This document shows, piece after piece, positions 47,954-60,343 of a stretch of 64,000 bases of DNA; within the stretch, counting starts at the first letter, position 1; each line of letters starts with the position of its first letter. This DNA comes from Saururus chinensis (Eukaryota; Streptophyta; Magnoliopsida; Piperales; Saururaceae), in NCBI GenBank assembly GCA_035235625.1, contig CP141148.1, positions 38,069,057 through 38,133,056 of the forward strand, given 5' to 3'. The position numbers were made by a program, and so were the translations under genes. The notes beneath the pieces are model-generated. The model was not told the DNA's origin and did not search any database. It saw nothing but the letters and a program-made list of their open reading frames with translations.

Positions 47954-50190
47954 CAAATTTACCCTAGGTAATGTCTGCTGTTAAATTTTGATTTTACGGC
48001 CTATGATGAATGGGCTCACACTAACGTGAGCCCACACTAATCCAAATGAGTTTCATATATTTTTATTTTAACAAAAGGTTAGTCTTGTTGAATAAATTTC
48101 TTACAATTATATAAATATATGAAAAAAAAGTGCATAAGTTAGACAAGTGTCATTTTTTAATGTAAAAATATTATTGCACATTAGTTGTGTGACTTTTTAG
48201 TGAGATAGTTTTTTCCTCATTTAGACATTGTCGGTGGGGGTTTATGGGGTAAATTTAAAATTTTACTTGTTACTTGTATTTTTCTTTCTTGATTTTATTT
48301 TGTCTATAATTTTGGATGTGTGCAAAATTTTCCACGCTTCAACTAACATAACTTGCTTGTAGGGCCATTATCCAATATATATACATAAATATGATAAATA
48401 TTTTATAGCAAATAAAATGTGAAAAGATGCATGTCATGTAACAAGTAGAAAGTAGTTGTAGCAATTATGTTATAAAACTTATTATTTGAATGAAATTCCG
48501 CAAGTTATTTATGGGCAGGGACGAAACTATATATGTAGGGTGGACTTTATTTGAAAATTTGTACACAATGACTTGTTCTTGCAAACATGACATTTTTATA
48601 ATTATTCATATGAGATAGTTTAAAAAACAAACACGTTCTGGTACTGTAATAATTTCTATTACAATATGTTAAAGTTTACTATTTATATAGGTAGATAGTA
48701 AACAAATGTGCTATAGAATTTAGTTAACCATTACAGCAACAGCTTAACAAAACTAGATGATCTCAAGATATATGGTAAATTTATAGTCACCACTACAATA
48801 TAACTATTACAGTATGCTACAATAGTACGAATATGATATATTATTGCTTCTAGTTAAGTTGCTTTTGAGCTAAAATCACTTCTGGCTTACTAGCTAATTA
48901 TGGATTTTCTATATATATAACTTGAAGGTTATATGAAGTTTAGTCTCCTTGATAAAGATATTCCTAGTTTTTTTATAAGTTTCGGTTATTAATTTACTTG
49001 CATGGTCGACATCAATGATTTTATTTAAATGATATTGATTGGGTATTATATATTATGTGATACATTTATTTGTGAGCGTTATTGTGCAGTATATGTTGCG
49101 TGCATGTTATGAAACATTTATATCGGGCTTTGTTTGTTTGAGGGAACTAGTTGTCTAAAAACCATATTAATATTTATATATAATTTTTTTAAATAAACAA
49201 GTTTAATTTATTTAAAAAATTATATATAAATATTAATATAGAACTAAGAGAATATATAACATACATGTTTGTACAATTTCCAAACTTAAAAAATCCATGT
49301 GAATTGAATATTTGCCAGCTACTGGCACTGATTGTAATGCTTTAACAAAAACATGCGGCGCGTGGGCAGATGACAAGTTTACTGCTGTGAAAATGATGCA
49401 TGAAATTGTGTAACAAAGGAGAACGTGCCCCTCGTGGGCTGTAAACAACATGTGGCCGATGGAAGTCCACATTTTTCTGGATGTCACTTGATCAAATCGT
49501 GCCTCGAAATTAAGTAATTAATATAAGCATAAGAAGAGTCCCCACCCCCACAAGATCCAAACCCTCCTTCCAAATAATGGTTTTATATCATTCTCAACGA
49601 ACTTTCAAGAGCCATAGTGAACATGTGGCCAGCATTGTGATACCTCGGCAGTATCCCACAGCCAGCTAAGCTTGTAAATCTGACACATGTGCCATGTCCG
49701 TTTGCGCAGCTGTACTAAGGGATTAATTATTCCATTGATGTGAACATGAAGGTCAAGGACACAGCGTTGAAGAATATCTCCTTAAATCCTGGAGCAACTT
49801 AATTGGCCTTTCCGGCCCAAGGGAAGGATATGCACAACACAACATATCCCACTGTCTGCTCACAGACACAAATAATAGATTTCAGAATTATTTAATTATA
49901 AAAGTTTTCCCCTTTTTAAAACCATAAGGCATGCAGTTAGACATCTTCCATGGATCCTGCAATCCCCTTTTTGTCAAAAGCCTAGTGCTTCATGATTTGA
50001 GAGTGAGGAAGACAGATCGATTCGCTCTGATTTTCCAAGATGTAAGCTTATAATTGGCGGAATACCATTGATGTATCTCTTCATGTCACCAACTTTGTGT
50101 CTTAGTCTAGTTTAGCTTCTCTCTCTCCCCCGCAAAAAATACAATTTCATAGAAAGCCTAACTGAAGTATATCAAATGTGTCATACTGCC

Positions 50191-50263
50191 TCTGTTTATT
50201 TAATTTTTTGAAATTTATTTTTAAAAAATAAAATAGAATTATTAAAGTGAGACGGAGGTCCCA
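50191..50263. mobile_element. Minimal MITE-like hairpin
   Basis: Starts TGCCTCTGTTTATTTAATTT and ends AAAGTGAGACGGAGGTC. The arms are imperfect inverted repeats with almost no loop, resembling a deleted CTCCGT-type Stowaway MITE. Confidence 0.4.
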
Positions 50264-50635
50264 CACTGGAAATCCATATTCATGATATATTAACTAGTAT
50301 AAAATATGGGCCCAGCCGCTTCCTAGGGATTCCTCGTCCACATGGGTAGCAGTCCAAATAAAGACCCCTTCGTCAATCAGTTAGGTGGGCTTAAGTACTT
50401 AGCCTTGTGGGCTTTTTCGACTTCGTCTGGGCCCTTTCCATCGCGTCATCTCATTATTCCTCTTTATGTTTTGTTCGCGCTTCTTTGCCCAGTCTGTTAA
50501 AAGAAGACACTTTAAGTGGGCTTAGTTACTTCCTGACTCAATGTGAACTTGGGTCTCGTGGGCTCATCCGTCTTCGTTCCCACGTTATTCCTCTTGTTCA
50601 CATTTTGGAGGGATAAAGAGTCATAAGACGGCTTC

Positions 50636-50775
50636 TCAAATGAAAAATGATATTTATATACAAATGTTTTTACAATATATGCCTTATATTAATAAGAAAA
50701 AATAATTTCAAAGTAGGACCCACCCTCTCTATCCAATCAATTAAAGATGGTATAAGGCCTATGGTGTAAGAAAAA
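50636..50775 (-). repeat. Dispersed repeat, inverted partner of 38690-38875
   Basis: On the minus strand it shows the same ordered landmarks as 38690-38875: AGGCCTTATACC, CTTTAATTGATT, GGGTCCTACTT and AAGGCATATATTG. Class unknown. Confidence 0.5.
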
Positions 50776-51479
50776 AAAGTAATGAGACCGAAAACGAGTA
50801 ACAAGAGTACAAGACGCCTAAATATTGAACAAATGCGTAGGATCAGGTTTGGGCTGGAATGAGCTAAATTAGGTCAGGCAGGTTGCTTCACTGAATGATG
50901 CACAACGCTTCGTCCATTGTTAAGTGAAGAATAAGATGTACCACCTAGGATATCGAATCTTTGGTTAAGGATGAACATATGCATATGATCCATCGGGTTT
51001 GGGCTCGAATGAACTGATTTGAAGTCAGGAAGACATTGATTCATGCACAATGGAGTAATAGACGTTTTCACGAGGTCCTAGCAACTCCTCACTCTATTGA
51101 TTTGTCCTCTCACTCAAACATAAAAGAAACTTTTAAAGGTAATTTATCTTATTGTGCCCCTTTTGATTTACTCTTTCTGTCCTCCACCTTGATAACAGTG
51201 GCTCAAAATACTTGTGAGTGTCAAATTTAATTTCCACTACCTTGGGGAGTGCAACTATATATCTTCAACTGCAACCTTAACCTCTTTAATGCAAGTTGAG
51301 GCAAGTTAGGTAAACTTAACTAGTTTCGACCTAACAAACCCACTTTTTCTTGGTTATCAAGCTTCCAACGCAAAACCTCATCTAAACAAGTTCAGGCAAG
51401 TTAGGGAGGTTCCACCAATTCTACCGTTATATGAAAGTTGTTACGAACAAACTTGGACAACCCATGACCATGTACTTGG

Positions 51480-51850
51480 GACATCAATGGCGGAGCACTC
51501 CATCCTGCTTCCATTGAAGATGTGCCTTGCCGGTTTACTTCAGTGGTCTCGGCAGAACCATATCTCCCATTCATCCGGGATGAACTGGAGTCATTTCTAT
51601 ACCCATGCTAGCTCCTCTTCCTTCATCCCCCTATATTCCTAAGCAACATCAGCAACCTTCTAACAGAGTTCCTAATGACATTCTTGATAAAAAGATCCAG
51701 AGGTGGCAAAACTGCCTTGTTGAATACGTTCTTAGAAAGCACCTATATTTTGTGCTTTCGAAATTGTGGAACTGTTCGTTTGAAATTCAATCTCTTTCCG
51801 ATAGTTTATTTTTATTCTAAAGTTCCAAGCAAATCAATATTGCCAATATG
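51480..51850 (+). pseudogene. LINE ORF1 (DUF4283-type) fragment
   Basis: The plus strand encodes NDILDKKIQRWQNCLVEYV, then FVLSKLWNCSFEIQSLSDSL and FLF. This matches the remembered pattern of DUF4283 in plant LINE ORF1 proteins (RWQNCLVGYF...LWK.SFEM..LSDGLFLFKF). Upstream sequence is in a different frame and stop-broken. No zinc knuckle follows. It is a decayed piece of a non-LTR retrotransposon, possibly part of the same element as the endonuclease fragment at 58.4-59.4 kb. Confidence 0.6.
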
Positions 51851-52823
51851 TTATTAATTCAATAATTTGATCAATCCGCGGCCAGCCTCTTATCTTGCAC
51901 CAACTGAATCCGAGGTAAAGGCCAATCCATGAGATCATTAAAATCATCCCCATGTGGATTGCAATATTGGTCATATAAAAGTCTTCGAAAAATTATGAGT
52001 AACCTATATGTGTGCCTCTGCATGGTGATTCCCCTACTGCAAACCAAACAAGGCTCACTTATGTGCGAGTGTATGTAGAAATTAAGGTGGGATTTAACTA
52101 TCCGGCCGGACCTTGTTTGGAGGCCTATTTCGCAGGGTGCACATGATTTGAAAGCAAATGAAGATGAGCCTGCAACCATTAAAGGAGCTCAAAATGACCA
52201 ACGTAGTGGCCACATATCTAGAGTGGCGTCAAAACAGAAGTACGTTGGTGGGCGAGCTCTAAGGGTGGTGCCTTACAGAAAAATTATAACTTTAATTGAA
52301 AACCTCTACACTAATAATAAATTAAAAATAAAATTAAGAAAAAATATGAACTGACCTTCGGGGCTGATCAACCCACGGACGTGTTCTTTCTTCACTCCAA
52401 CGTCCAAATATAATTGAATGTCAATTCAATTAAACAAGAGAGGAGATTACCTTGCGTGCTTGTGTAAATCCCTCAAATCTCCTTCTTAGATTGTGAAATA
52501 AGCGAGGAGGAGCCCAAACCCTTGCCTTGATGCCACACAACTCCAAGGATGAAGATCCTTCTATAAGCATCACGCAAGAGGGAGAAGAGAGGGAGAGGAG
52601 GGGTGACCAGCCTCTTCTTTCTCTTGAGACTGGGGGGGTCCTCCTCTCTTTTATTCTTTTTTATAGTCCTCACTTATAAACCCTACATGGGCTTATCTTA
52701 AGCGAGCCTTTAACCTGATTTCACTAGATTGTCTTAGAAGGTCTGACACAATGGGAGTGGGCTCTGCTTCTTAGAGCCCACTGGGGCCTAGACCCCCTAG
52801 AAATAGTCAAGCCCACAACAGGG
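51851..52823. other. Unassigned region left of the solo LTR
   Basis: A 102-codon minus frame at 51871-52179 has no recognised domain. The GC-richer stretch 52340-52823 looks repeat-like (for example GGGGCCTAGACCCCCTAGAAA near 52782) and continues beyond the solo LTR at 56227. No gene is supported. Confidence 0.4.
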
Positions 52824-55800
52824 TCAGCTGTAAGGACCCTCATCTTTAAACCGGTTTTTGGTTTTCTTTAATTATGGGTTATCGTTAGATTAACGCGTTT
52901 TCTGATCTTATTCGGTGATTTCGTAAATAAATAGTGTTTGTGATGGTTTTAACCAAAATCAAGTTTAATATTAGTGATTTTTAAACCAAATGTAAATTTT
53001 TGGGATTTTTTAGAATTTTTACTATTTTCCCAAAAATTAAGGTTTTGACGGGACACCTATGGGCCCCACAGTTAAAAATTTTATTTTTGTGTCAAATGAA
53101 CCTAGACGTATACTTAAGGTCACATAAAAAAATTTAGAATTTTATTAGGCTTAATTTGTGCTTAAATTTATAAAATACCCATTTTTAGCCTATTTTTCAT
53201 ATTTACACCCTAAAACTTACCTATGCATACCCTAACTCTTACTATAAAATGGCAGACCTGAGCCATTTCCATTTTTGGGAATAGGCTAAGGAAGGAGGGC
53301 TGACCTAATCCCCACTTAAGCTCGAATTAGAAGCCGATTAAGGTAAGCTTACTCTAATTAAGCATTAATCCTTGACTTTCTTCTTAATTTCTTTCAAATC
53401 TACCATTTTCCCCTTGATTCAATTCGTTTTTGACCATCAAAAGCTACTAATTTATGTTTTACTACAAACCCTAACATTCAAAATTCGATTTTTACTACCA
53501 ACAAGCCCTAGATCTAAGATTTAATTAGGGATTTCTTGGGTAAATCGATTTCTATTAGAGTTTAATTCAAACTCATTGTGTTTTCAAGGATTTCAAGAAG
53601 GGTGACTCTTCAATCCGAGCTTAATCAAGTGCTGAGGTAATGGGTCTTCAAAATCTCTGTTTATCCATGGTAAAACTCTTCATTTTTGGCTTATTTCGAA
53701 ATGGTTTGCTTGATTTGGTGTGTTAATAGTAAGATTAGAAAGTAGAATTATTTAATCCCGATTTCTTAGGGTTTTGCATTATTATAGTATGGTTTGATGT
53801 TCTAGAAGTCAAGAAGGACTTTTGATGATGATTAGGGTGTTAGATGTGGATTTGAAGTATTATCTATGGTGTTTCGGTTTGAATTTGCGAAAGGAAGAAG
53901 ATAAACTGTTCTGCTTTGTTGGCGATCGATCGGCAATACTGTCGAAACGTCGGTTTTCCAGTTCAGCCGATCGAACGGCCTACTAGGCGATTGAACAGCC
54001 GAACTGTAAATTTCAAAATTTCACGTTTAACCGATCGAACGGCCTGAAGGGTGATCGATCGGCTACACAGTAAATTTTATGTTGTGCATATGATGTCTAT
54101 TTTGATGATTCCACTTTAGCTTGCCAATTTTATATGAATGTGGAGTGTTTTAAGCTATGTTAAGCTACTGGAAATGCATGCTATTAAGTTTATGGAGTTG
54201 AGATATATGCTTAGAGATGGTGGAATGACTTATGTGTTGTGGCATAATGTTGGAATCGTCATCTTGAAATTATGAATGGTTGGTTTCTCATTGTTAAGCA
54301 TATTTTCAGTAGAACTATAATCTATTATTGGACTGATTTATCATGATAGATTGTAGTTAGTTGTGTGTGGATGTTGGTGAATGCCATGACTCAATGATGA
54401 AATAAGTGATGTTATATGTGTTTAGCCTTTGTGGTTGAGTTTTGAATTGAGATATGATTTCAACGATTCTTCTCCTATGATTTCCGCTGGGATTCATGTT
54501 TAGATGGAAATTCACATGTGTAGTGTGGTAGTGAGTTTAATTTCAAGCATGTTGGCATGCATTATGTGAAATGCTTCTACTAGATACACACACATGTGGG
54601 GTTCAATAATGATGTTGAAGCTTGATATTGTGATTATGAATGATGCATTAGGGGCTGATGAGAGCACTTATCATGGATTAGGATTCATGTATGCTTTGCC
54701 CACGTATGTACCATGCTGCATGCATCATGAAAATGAATTTCCAATTGAGGCTTCATCGTGATTAATCGAATTTGACCGATTGGATGCAATGTGATGGAAT
54801 TGTGTGTCGGATTGATCGGTCGTGGGTTAATCGCAAGTTGATTGGTCCGAAAGGACATATTTTAATTTGAGCTCCTGTGTGGAACGAGTGCACTCCCCGG
54901 GTTGAGTCTTGTTAAATGGAATGACATGTGGGGACGAGTTGTGTACTTGTCTTGCGGATTGTGAGAATGTTATTATGTGTGTCATCTGGACCCTAAGAAT
55001 CCAGTGTGGTATGCCGTGTGCACCCCGCTATCACGTGTTCTAGGGTTCTTGTGTGAGAACTCAGGCTCTTCCCTCCGCAGGAGATGTCCCTCGGCGAACA
55101 CCCCTGCTCTAGATTCTCTGTGTGAGAATGGGACATCCTTAGCCAGGATTGTCCAGGGCGAGCAGTATTAGGGATTGACAACCCCAATCTTTCTTTAAAT
55201 TCTTGTGTAGAATTTTGGATCATGACACGCCTTCGTGGCCTTGTCCATGCTCCCGTCTGTGTGACATTAATGTGTGATTACTCCTTGATGGAGGTTGATG
55301 TTGATGTTGATGATATAATGCATGTGGGAATATGTATGTTAGAGATACATCCATGCAGGTTGATGTTGATGATATAATGCATGTGGGAATATGTATGTTA
55401 GAGATACATCCATGCAGGTTGATGTTGATGTTATGCATGTGGAATATGTATATTAGAGATACATCCATGCAGGTTGATGTTGATGATATAATGCATGTGG
55501 GAATATGTATGTTAGAGATACATCCATGCAGGTTGATGTTGATGTTGATGTTATGCATGTGGAATATGTATGTTAGAGATACATCCATGCAGGTTGATTA
55601 TGCACTATGATGCAGTGTTAGGTGATATGTATATGTGATCAGAAAATGATGCACCATGTAATTCATTGATTTTGAATGATTATATCGCTATGCTATCGCA
55701 TTTTTCGATGTTGTTAGTGATATTAAAACCATTGCTGAGTTTGTTAAACTCACCCCTCTTTGCGTGTTTTGATTTGGGGCTGCGTGGTGCGACACGCAGA

Positions 55801-56231
55801 CGGACAGGATCGCCTCTTCAAGGAAAGGTCGGATGTGGCTTGGATATGATCGTGGAGTTCTTTGTGTGGTTTATTTTCCTTAGTTATGCTGTTGTTCAGG
55901 ACCTTTGTGTAGGGTTCTTGTTTTAGATTTATGTCATATTTTACAGTTGTGATGCTTATGACTTATTTTGAGCCGTGTGGGCTTTAGTTAACTAAGCTTG
56001 TGGGTTTGAGATTGTTGTTTACTTTGTGATAAGCAACACCTTTTTCTTCCCTTTTTATTTACTCTTGCTCAAAGGATTGTACATACTCCATGTTTCTGTT
56101 AATCTCCCGTGGTTAGGGTTAAGTCTTCCGCTAGATCGTTTCTCAATCTTTACTTCGTTGCCCCCGCATGCTTGACTAGCCCTTGGACCGGGTTCGGCTC
56201 GGGTCGGGCATAGCCGGGGCGTGACATCAGC
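52824..56231. mobile_element. Large solo LTR (3.4 kb) with TCAGC target duplication
   Basis: 52829-56226 begins TGTAAGGACC and ends GGGGCGTGACA, flanked by perfect TCAGC duplications at 52824-52828 and 56227-56231. There is no gag-pol, primer binding site or second LTR, so it is best explained as a solo LTR of a long-LTR family, probably Ty3/gypsy. It contains repeated GATCGAACGGCC/GATCGATCGGC motifs (53930-54060) and a minisatellite (55293-55599). Short frames within it are not genes. Confidence 0.82.
55293..55599. repeat. Minisatellite, five units of 55-61 bp
   Basis: Units share ATGCATGTGG, AATATGTATGTTAGAG, ATACATCCATGCAGG and GTTGATGTTGATG. The AGG that marks each unit falls at 55357, 55416, 55471, 55530 and 55591, so the spacing alternates 59, 55, 59 and 61 bp. 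The alternation suggests a two-unit higher-order block was duplicated. It lies inside the large solo LTR. Confidence 0.92.
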
Positions 56232-58380
56232 CCCTCGCTAATTATGCATCCAACCAATAACACTAATTCATGAGTCGGGCCCCACAATGTGAATATGCAC
56301 ACCTTAGTCACATACCTAGTGTGCATGTGTAATGGATATGAGTTCCAATGGGATTCATGTCACGATAGTTCATGTGGGGTCGGCGTGACCACCCCATATC
56401 CTTGGACCCCCTGGCCTGTACCCGGTCACCCGAACCATGAACAAAGTATATCGAAATGGGCCCAAGCCCATACCCTAGTCCAACAACATCAGCCAACACT
56501 TTATTAGCATTGGTGTTATTCATGGTCCCTCGTGATAAGTGAGCCTCTCCAAATCCAAACTTGTCTCAACCAAATATGGCAGTCATTCTAGAATTCTTCA
56601 TTACTGAGCCAATCTTAGTAGGCATCTATATCTATATTATTCTTAAAGTCATAAAAGGGTATAATTTTTTATAATATATAAATTACCCCTAATTTAATTC
56701 CCAAGTATTTAAGACGGGGGAGGGTTATGGAAGATATGGAATATTTGAGATGGGGAGGAATCTAAGACTCCTCAGTATGAATCCCTTGGGAAGGGAGGAG
56801 AGTCCTTTCCGACCGGGACTTCTCCTCCCATTAGAAATCCCTCTAGTACTTCCTCTAGCACTCATTTGTTGGCGTTAAAGAAGATTTGTTCGAACTAATC
56901 ATAATTGATTTAGAACTAATTATTATTAAAAAAATTTGCCATGTTATACCTATATTATATTTTAAAGAAATTCTTCATTAATTTAAAATTTAGAATACCT
57001 AAAATATATTACGATAATTTCTCCAATAAACCTTGTAGCAGTAAAAAAATATAGATTTCATAATTGTAATTGGTTTAGAACTGATTTTTATCATGCTACG
57101 TCTATATTGTCCTTTTAAAAAACACTCTTAACTAATTTAAAATCAATAGACCTAAAATATCACAATGATCTCTTTAATAAGTATAATCTTGTAGCCACAT
57201 AAAAAATATGGATTCTATAATCCTAATTAGTTTAGAACTTAGTTTTACCATGCTATACCTATATTGTCCTTTTAAAGAAACTATTAATTAATTTTTTTCT
57301 CAAATAAGTGTAATCTTGTAGCCGTATCAAAAATTTAGATTTCATAATCCTAATTAGTTTAAAACTTATAGGAAAAAAAGTAAAGATTTTTGTCATTGAA
57401 ATTCTAAATTACCCATAATTTATATTATTATTAAAGTAAAAAATGACCAAAATTTTTGTCATAAAAGTGTTAAATTACACTAATACAAAAAATATATATT
57501 ATTTGTGACCTCTTATTTATGGATTAGGTAAGATAATTAAACTTGAAGCTTAATTTATATATTATAATATAAAACTCTAAATATATAGAGTGCAACACGT
57601 GCATTATACATGTACACTTGTACTTATCTCATTCAAATATAGCAATTCCTCCAATAAATTCTAATCCTATCAATAACTCTCCCCCTCAAAATCAAGTATT
57701 ATACAGTGACTAGTAGTCCTAAATTTTCATCTAGGATCTTTAACAATCTTGCCTCCTCGTGCATGCGATCTTATCACGTTGAAGGCGTTTCCACTAACCC
57801 AAGTAAGAAGTCCTTTCTCTCCTAAACAGCCAGTAGCGGGCTTTGTTGTGGACATGGGTCTGGCCGCAACAGGTACTTCTCGTGGACATTCATAATGGGC
57901 ATAACTAAGCGAGAATAATACTCCCATAAGTGTCTTTTTTTTTTTTAAATGAATAGTTTATTTTAAAAAACTAAATAGGACAATTATTTTAGAACTGAAA
58001 GAGTAGATTGATAGTGAGAAGTCAGTCCATCATAGACTTCGTGGACAAACAGTCAAGACAACAACCTCTCAGACGTTCAATTAGTAAAAAAAACATCATG
58101 TAAGGGGAGTACAACATAAGTCATAATGTCTCTTTGCAGTTGGAGCAACCGTGGCCTTGGCCACATGACAAAGAGATTAGTTATGTCTGATCTAGTCAAG
58201 AGATAATTGTTTGTCACTTGTCGGATTGTGTGAGACAAAAAATAAATACCATAGTACAACTCGTATTCATAATTTAATCTGAGGATGACATTGTCTGGAT
58301 AATTTATAGTCTGATCATGGTGTTTTTATGGAATCGCACAATCTTTACCGAGAATAAGTTGGTTGAGCCTCCATCTCCAT
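56232..58380. other. AT-rich region with a tandem array
   Basis: Apart from the diverged array at 56890-57372 nothing is assigned. The stretch 56232-56600 is GC-richer and may continue the repeat cut by the solo LTR. Short frames at 57727-57927 and 58077-58259 have no recognisable domain. Confidence 0.45.
56890..57372. repeat. Diverged tandem repeat, period about 156 bp, about 3.3 copies
   Basis: Each unit carries AATTGGTTTAGAACT (or a variant), CATGCTATACCTATATTGTC, CTTTTAAAGAAA, and then CTTGTAGCC followed by AAAAATATAGATTTCATAAT. The TTGTAGC mark falls at 57033, 57189 and 57316. The last interval is shortened by about 30 bp. The high AT content and nucleosome-scale period resemble a satellite monomer, but only a few worn copies are present. 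Confidence 0.7.
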
Positions 58381-59437
58381 CCCGTCTCTTCTATATGGGT
58401 TAATATTTTTCTTTACGCAAGTGTATGCTTCTAATTCGTACCAAGTCCGAGCTAAATTTTGGAGGGATCTAATTCATTCAAAAAATTATATTCATGGGAT
58501 TTGGATCCTAATGGGGGATTTTAATGCTATTATGTGTGATTTAGAAAAAAATTGGATGGCAATGTAATGCCTCTTTGGCAACCTCAACAATTTAATGATT
58601 CTCTTCCAGGCCGAGCTTCAATAAATACCTTCTAATCAACCCTTTACTTGGAGCAATAGACATGAGGGTTTTGCGTTTATCTGTAGTGTAGCATCTTGAT
58701 CGTGCCCTCTGCAGCATAGATTGGCTTAACATATTCTCTAATGCTCTTATCCACTATGCCACTTAGGTACTTTCAATCATTCACCTATTATTTTAATATG
58801 AGAGCCTCTTTCCAACATGGTCCAAAGCCATTCAGGTTCTTTAATATGTGGCTAGAACTATAAGATCGTTCATTCAAGGAGGTGATACAAAAGGCTTGCG
58901 AAACTCAGATTCGGGTTAGACCTATGTATATCTTATTTAAAAAGCTTAAGGCAGTCAAGGAGGTGATCAAACTCTAGAACAAAGATGTGTTTGGGTTTGT
59001 GGGTAACTTTGTCAAGCATGATATGAATTCTATTCATCAGCAATTGCAAGTTTATCCTGCTAATGCATAGTTGCTTTTGGAGGAAATGGAAGCTCATGCT
59101 AATTGGCTTAAGTAAGGGGACAAATGCACTAATTTATTCCATACAATATATGGTTGAGACCCATTATGTGAAACATTTCATTCATGAGATTATTGATTCC
59201 AGTGGTTCTTGCTTGGACAAACCTTAGGACATTGGTAATGAGGCCGAAGCTTATTTCACAATTATATTCACTCCTATTTGTGTTCTTCTTGTATCTATTT
59301 CTTTCGCTAAGAAACTGACTACAAAGCAACTTCTTTCTTTTTGCTCTTGTCTTGGATGATGAGATTAAGGTTGTTGTTATGAGTTTCCCAATTAATAAGG
59401 TGTCAAGTCCAAATGGTTTCCCTAGAGAGTTCTTATG
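58381..59437 (+). pseudogene. LINE endonuclease / reverse transcriptase N-terminal fragment
   Basis: The plus strand shows VYASNSYQVRAKFWRDL, then ILMGDFNAI, QPFTWSNRH, a worn LDR region and NHSPI, the landmark order of the apurinic-type endonuclease of plant L1-like LINEs. Further on, DDEIKVVVMSF and SSPNGFPREF correspond to the stretch just before the reverse transcriptase catalytic core. Many stops and shifts are present and the sequence stops before the core, so it is a 3'-truncated or interrupted relic. Confidence 0.72.
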
Positions 59438-59927
59438 ATACCCCAAGTGCAAATCAATAGTAGGCATTTTTTTAAACATGAATCCCAAATTAGAAACCAA
59501 TTACCCTAGTTCTATCACATTTGCTTTTTGAACAAGCGAATATTAAAACGTACTCATAAAAATCATTCAAACCATTAAATAAATCTCTAAGAGCATCTAT
59601 ATGCAAGTCATATAAAAGCAAAAATAACTTACAAAATATAATGACATCTCACGTGCCTTATTGCAATTTTTACTAAGAAATTAAGTAAACTTGGTAATTA
59701 ATTAATTAATCAGAAAGTCATCCATCTAGTGTGGTAGGTAGGTGGTCATAGTGCTTTTCTTTTTGCTAAGAAACATTAACAAACTCATCATGGAATGAAT
59801 CTACCCATTCCAATATTAATGTTAGAAAAAATGTTAATGACGTGGGTTGTGTCTCTTCATTGTATTCCTTACATGTATATAATTAGAAATTCCGTGATCC
59901 CACATAATATAGCAATTTATATTAAGT

Positions 59928-60202
59928 GTTGTCATCGGGTCGGGTTTTGTCAAACCCGAACTCTACCCGTTTAGAATAAAAATATTTTTTTTAAAATATT
60001 TTATTTTTTAAAAAAAATATTAATATATATATATAATAATATTTTATATTTATAATTTTATTTAGGTCGGGTCGGGTTAGATCACCTAAAACCCAAGCAC
60101 AGTCCAAATAACTATTTGGGTTAAATTTTAAAACCAAACCCGACCCATTAGGCCGGGTTAGGTTAAGTTTTACTACGTATTGGATTTGAGTGACATCCCT
60201 AA
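59928..60202. repeat. Dispersed MITE-like repeat with GGGTCGGG ends
   Basis: It begins TTGTCATCGGGTCGGGTTTT and ends GAGTGACATCCCTAAT, whose complement (ATTAGGGATGTCACTC) shares the ATGTCA terminus. The interior has GGTCGGGTCGGGTT, CCCGACCCATT and an AT-rich middle. It is related to 14683-14891. Such elements are often hAT-like, but no 8-bp duplication could be confirmed. Confidence 0.45.
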
Positions 60203-60343
60203 TTACTATACCGAAAGATATTCTATGTTTCTAATGTTACATAATCTCACGGTAAAGGAGGAAATGCTTGCAGCGCTAATTTTTAGTTTAATTTTTGAAT
60301 GTTAATTAGGAAAGGTTATTTGCATCTCATCCTTCTTCAACGC

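Larger units (their letters stand above)
41565..47958 (-). mobile_element. Ty3/gypsy LTR retrotransposon with CAAAT target duplications
   Basis: The element runs 41570-47953 in minus orientation, flanked by perfect CAAAT duplications at 41565-41569 and 47954-47958. The LTRs begin TGATGCAG (TAATGCAG in the left copy) and end CTGCATCA or CTGCCTCA, neat inverted ends. The minus-strand primer binding site TGGTATCAGAGC (47396-47407) sits next to the 5' LTR, and a purine tract borders the 3' LTR (about 43514-43530). The LTRs look over 90% alike by eye, mostly differing by transitions, so this element is younger than the chromovirus at 22-27 kb. The coding region is broken and the left LTR holds a nested DNA transposon. 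Confidence 0.92.
47959..51440. other. AT-rich intergenic region
   Basis: No gene is convincing. It contains a very short hairpin MITE (50191-50263), a dispersed repeat (50636-50775) and short open frames only. The frame at 50407-50616 has no identifiable domain. Confidence 0.5.

Noticed and set aside
51871..52179. A 102-codon minus-strand frame
   Set aside because: It has a plausible length but no recognised family and lies between a LINE fragment and a solo LTR, so it is most likely repeat-derived.
55220..55610. Repetitive open frames of about 90-120 codons on both strands
   Set aside because: They arise because the minisatellite unit spacings keep a frame open. The region is inside a solo LTR.
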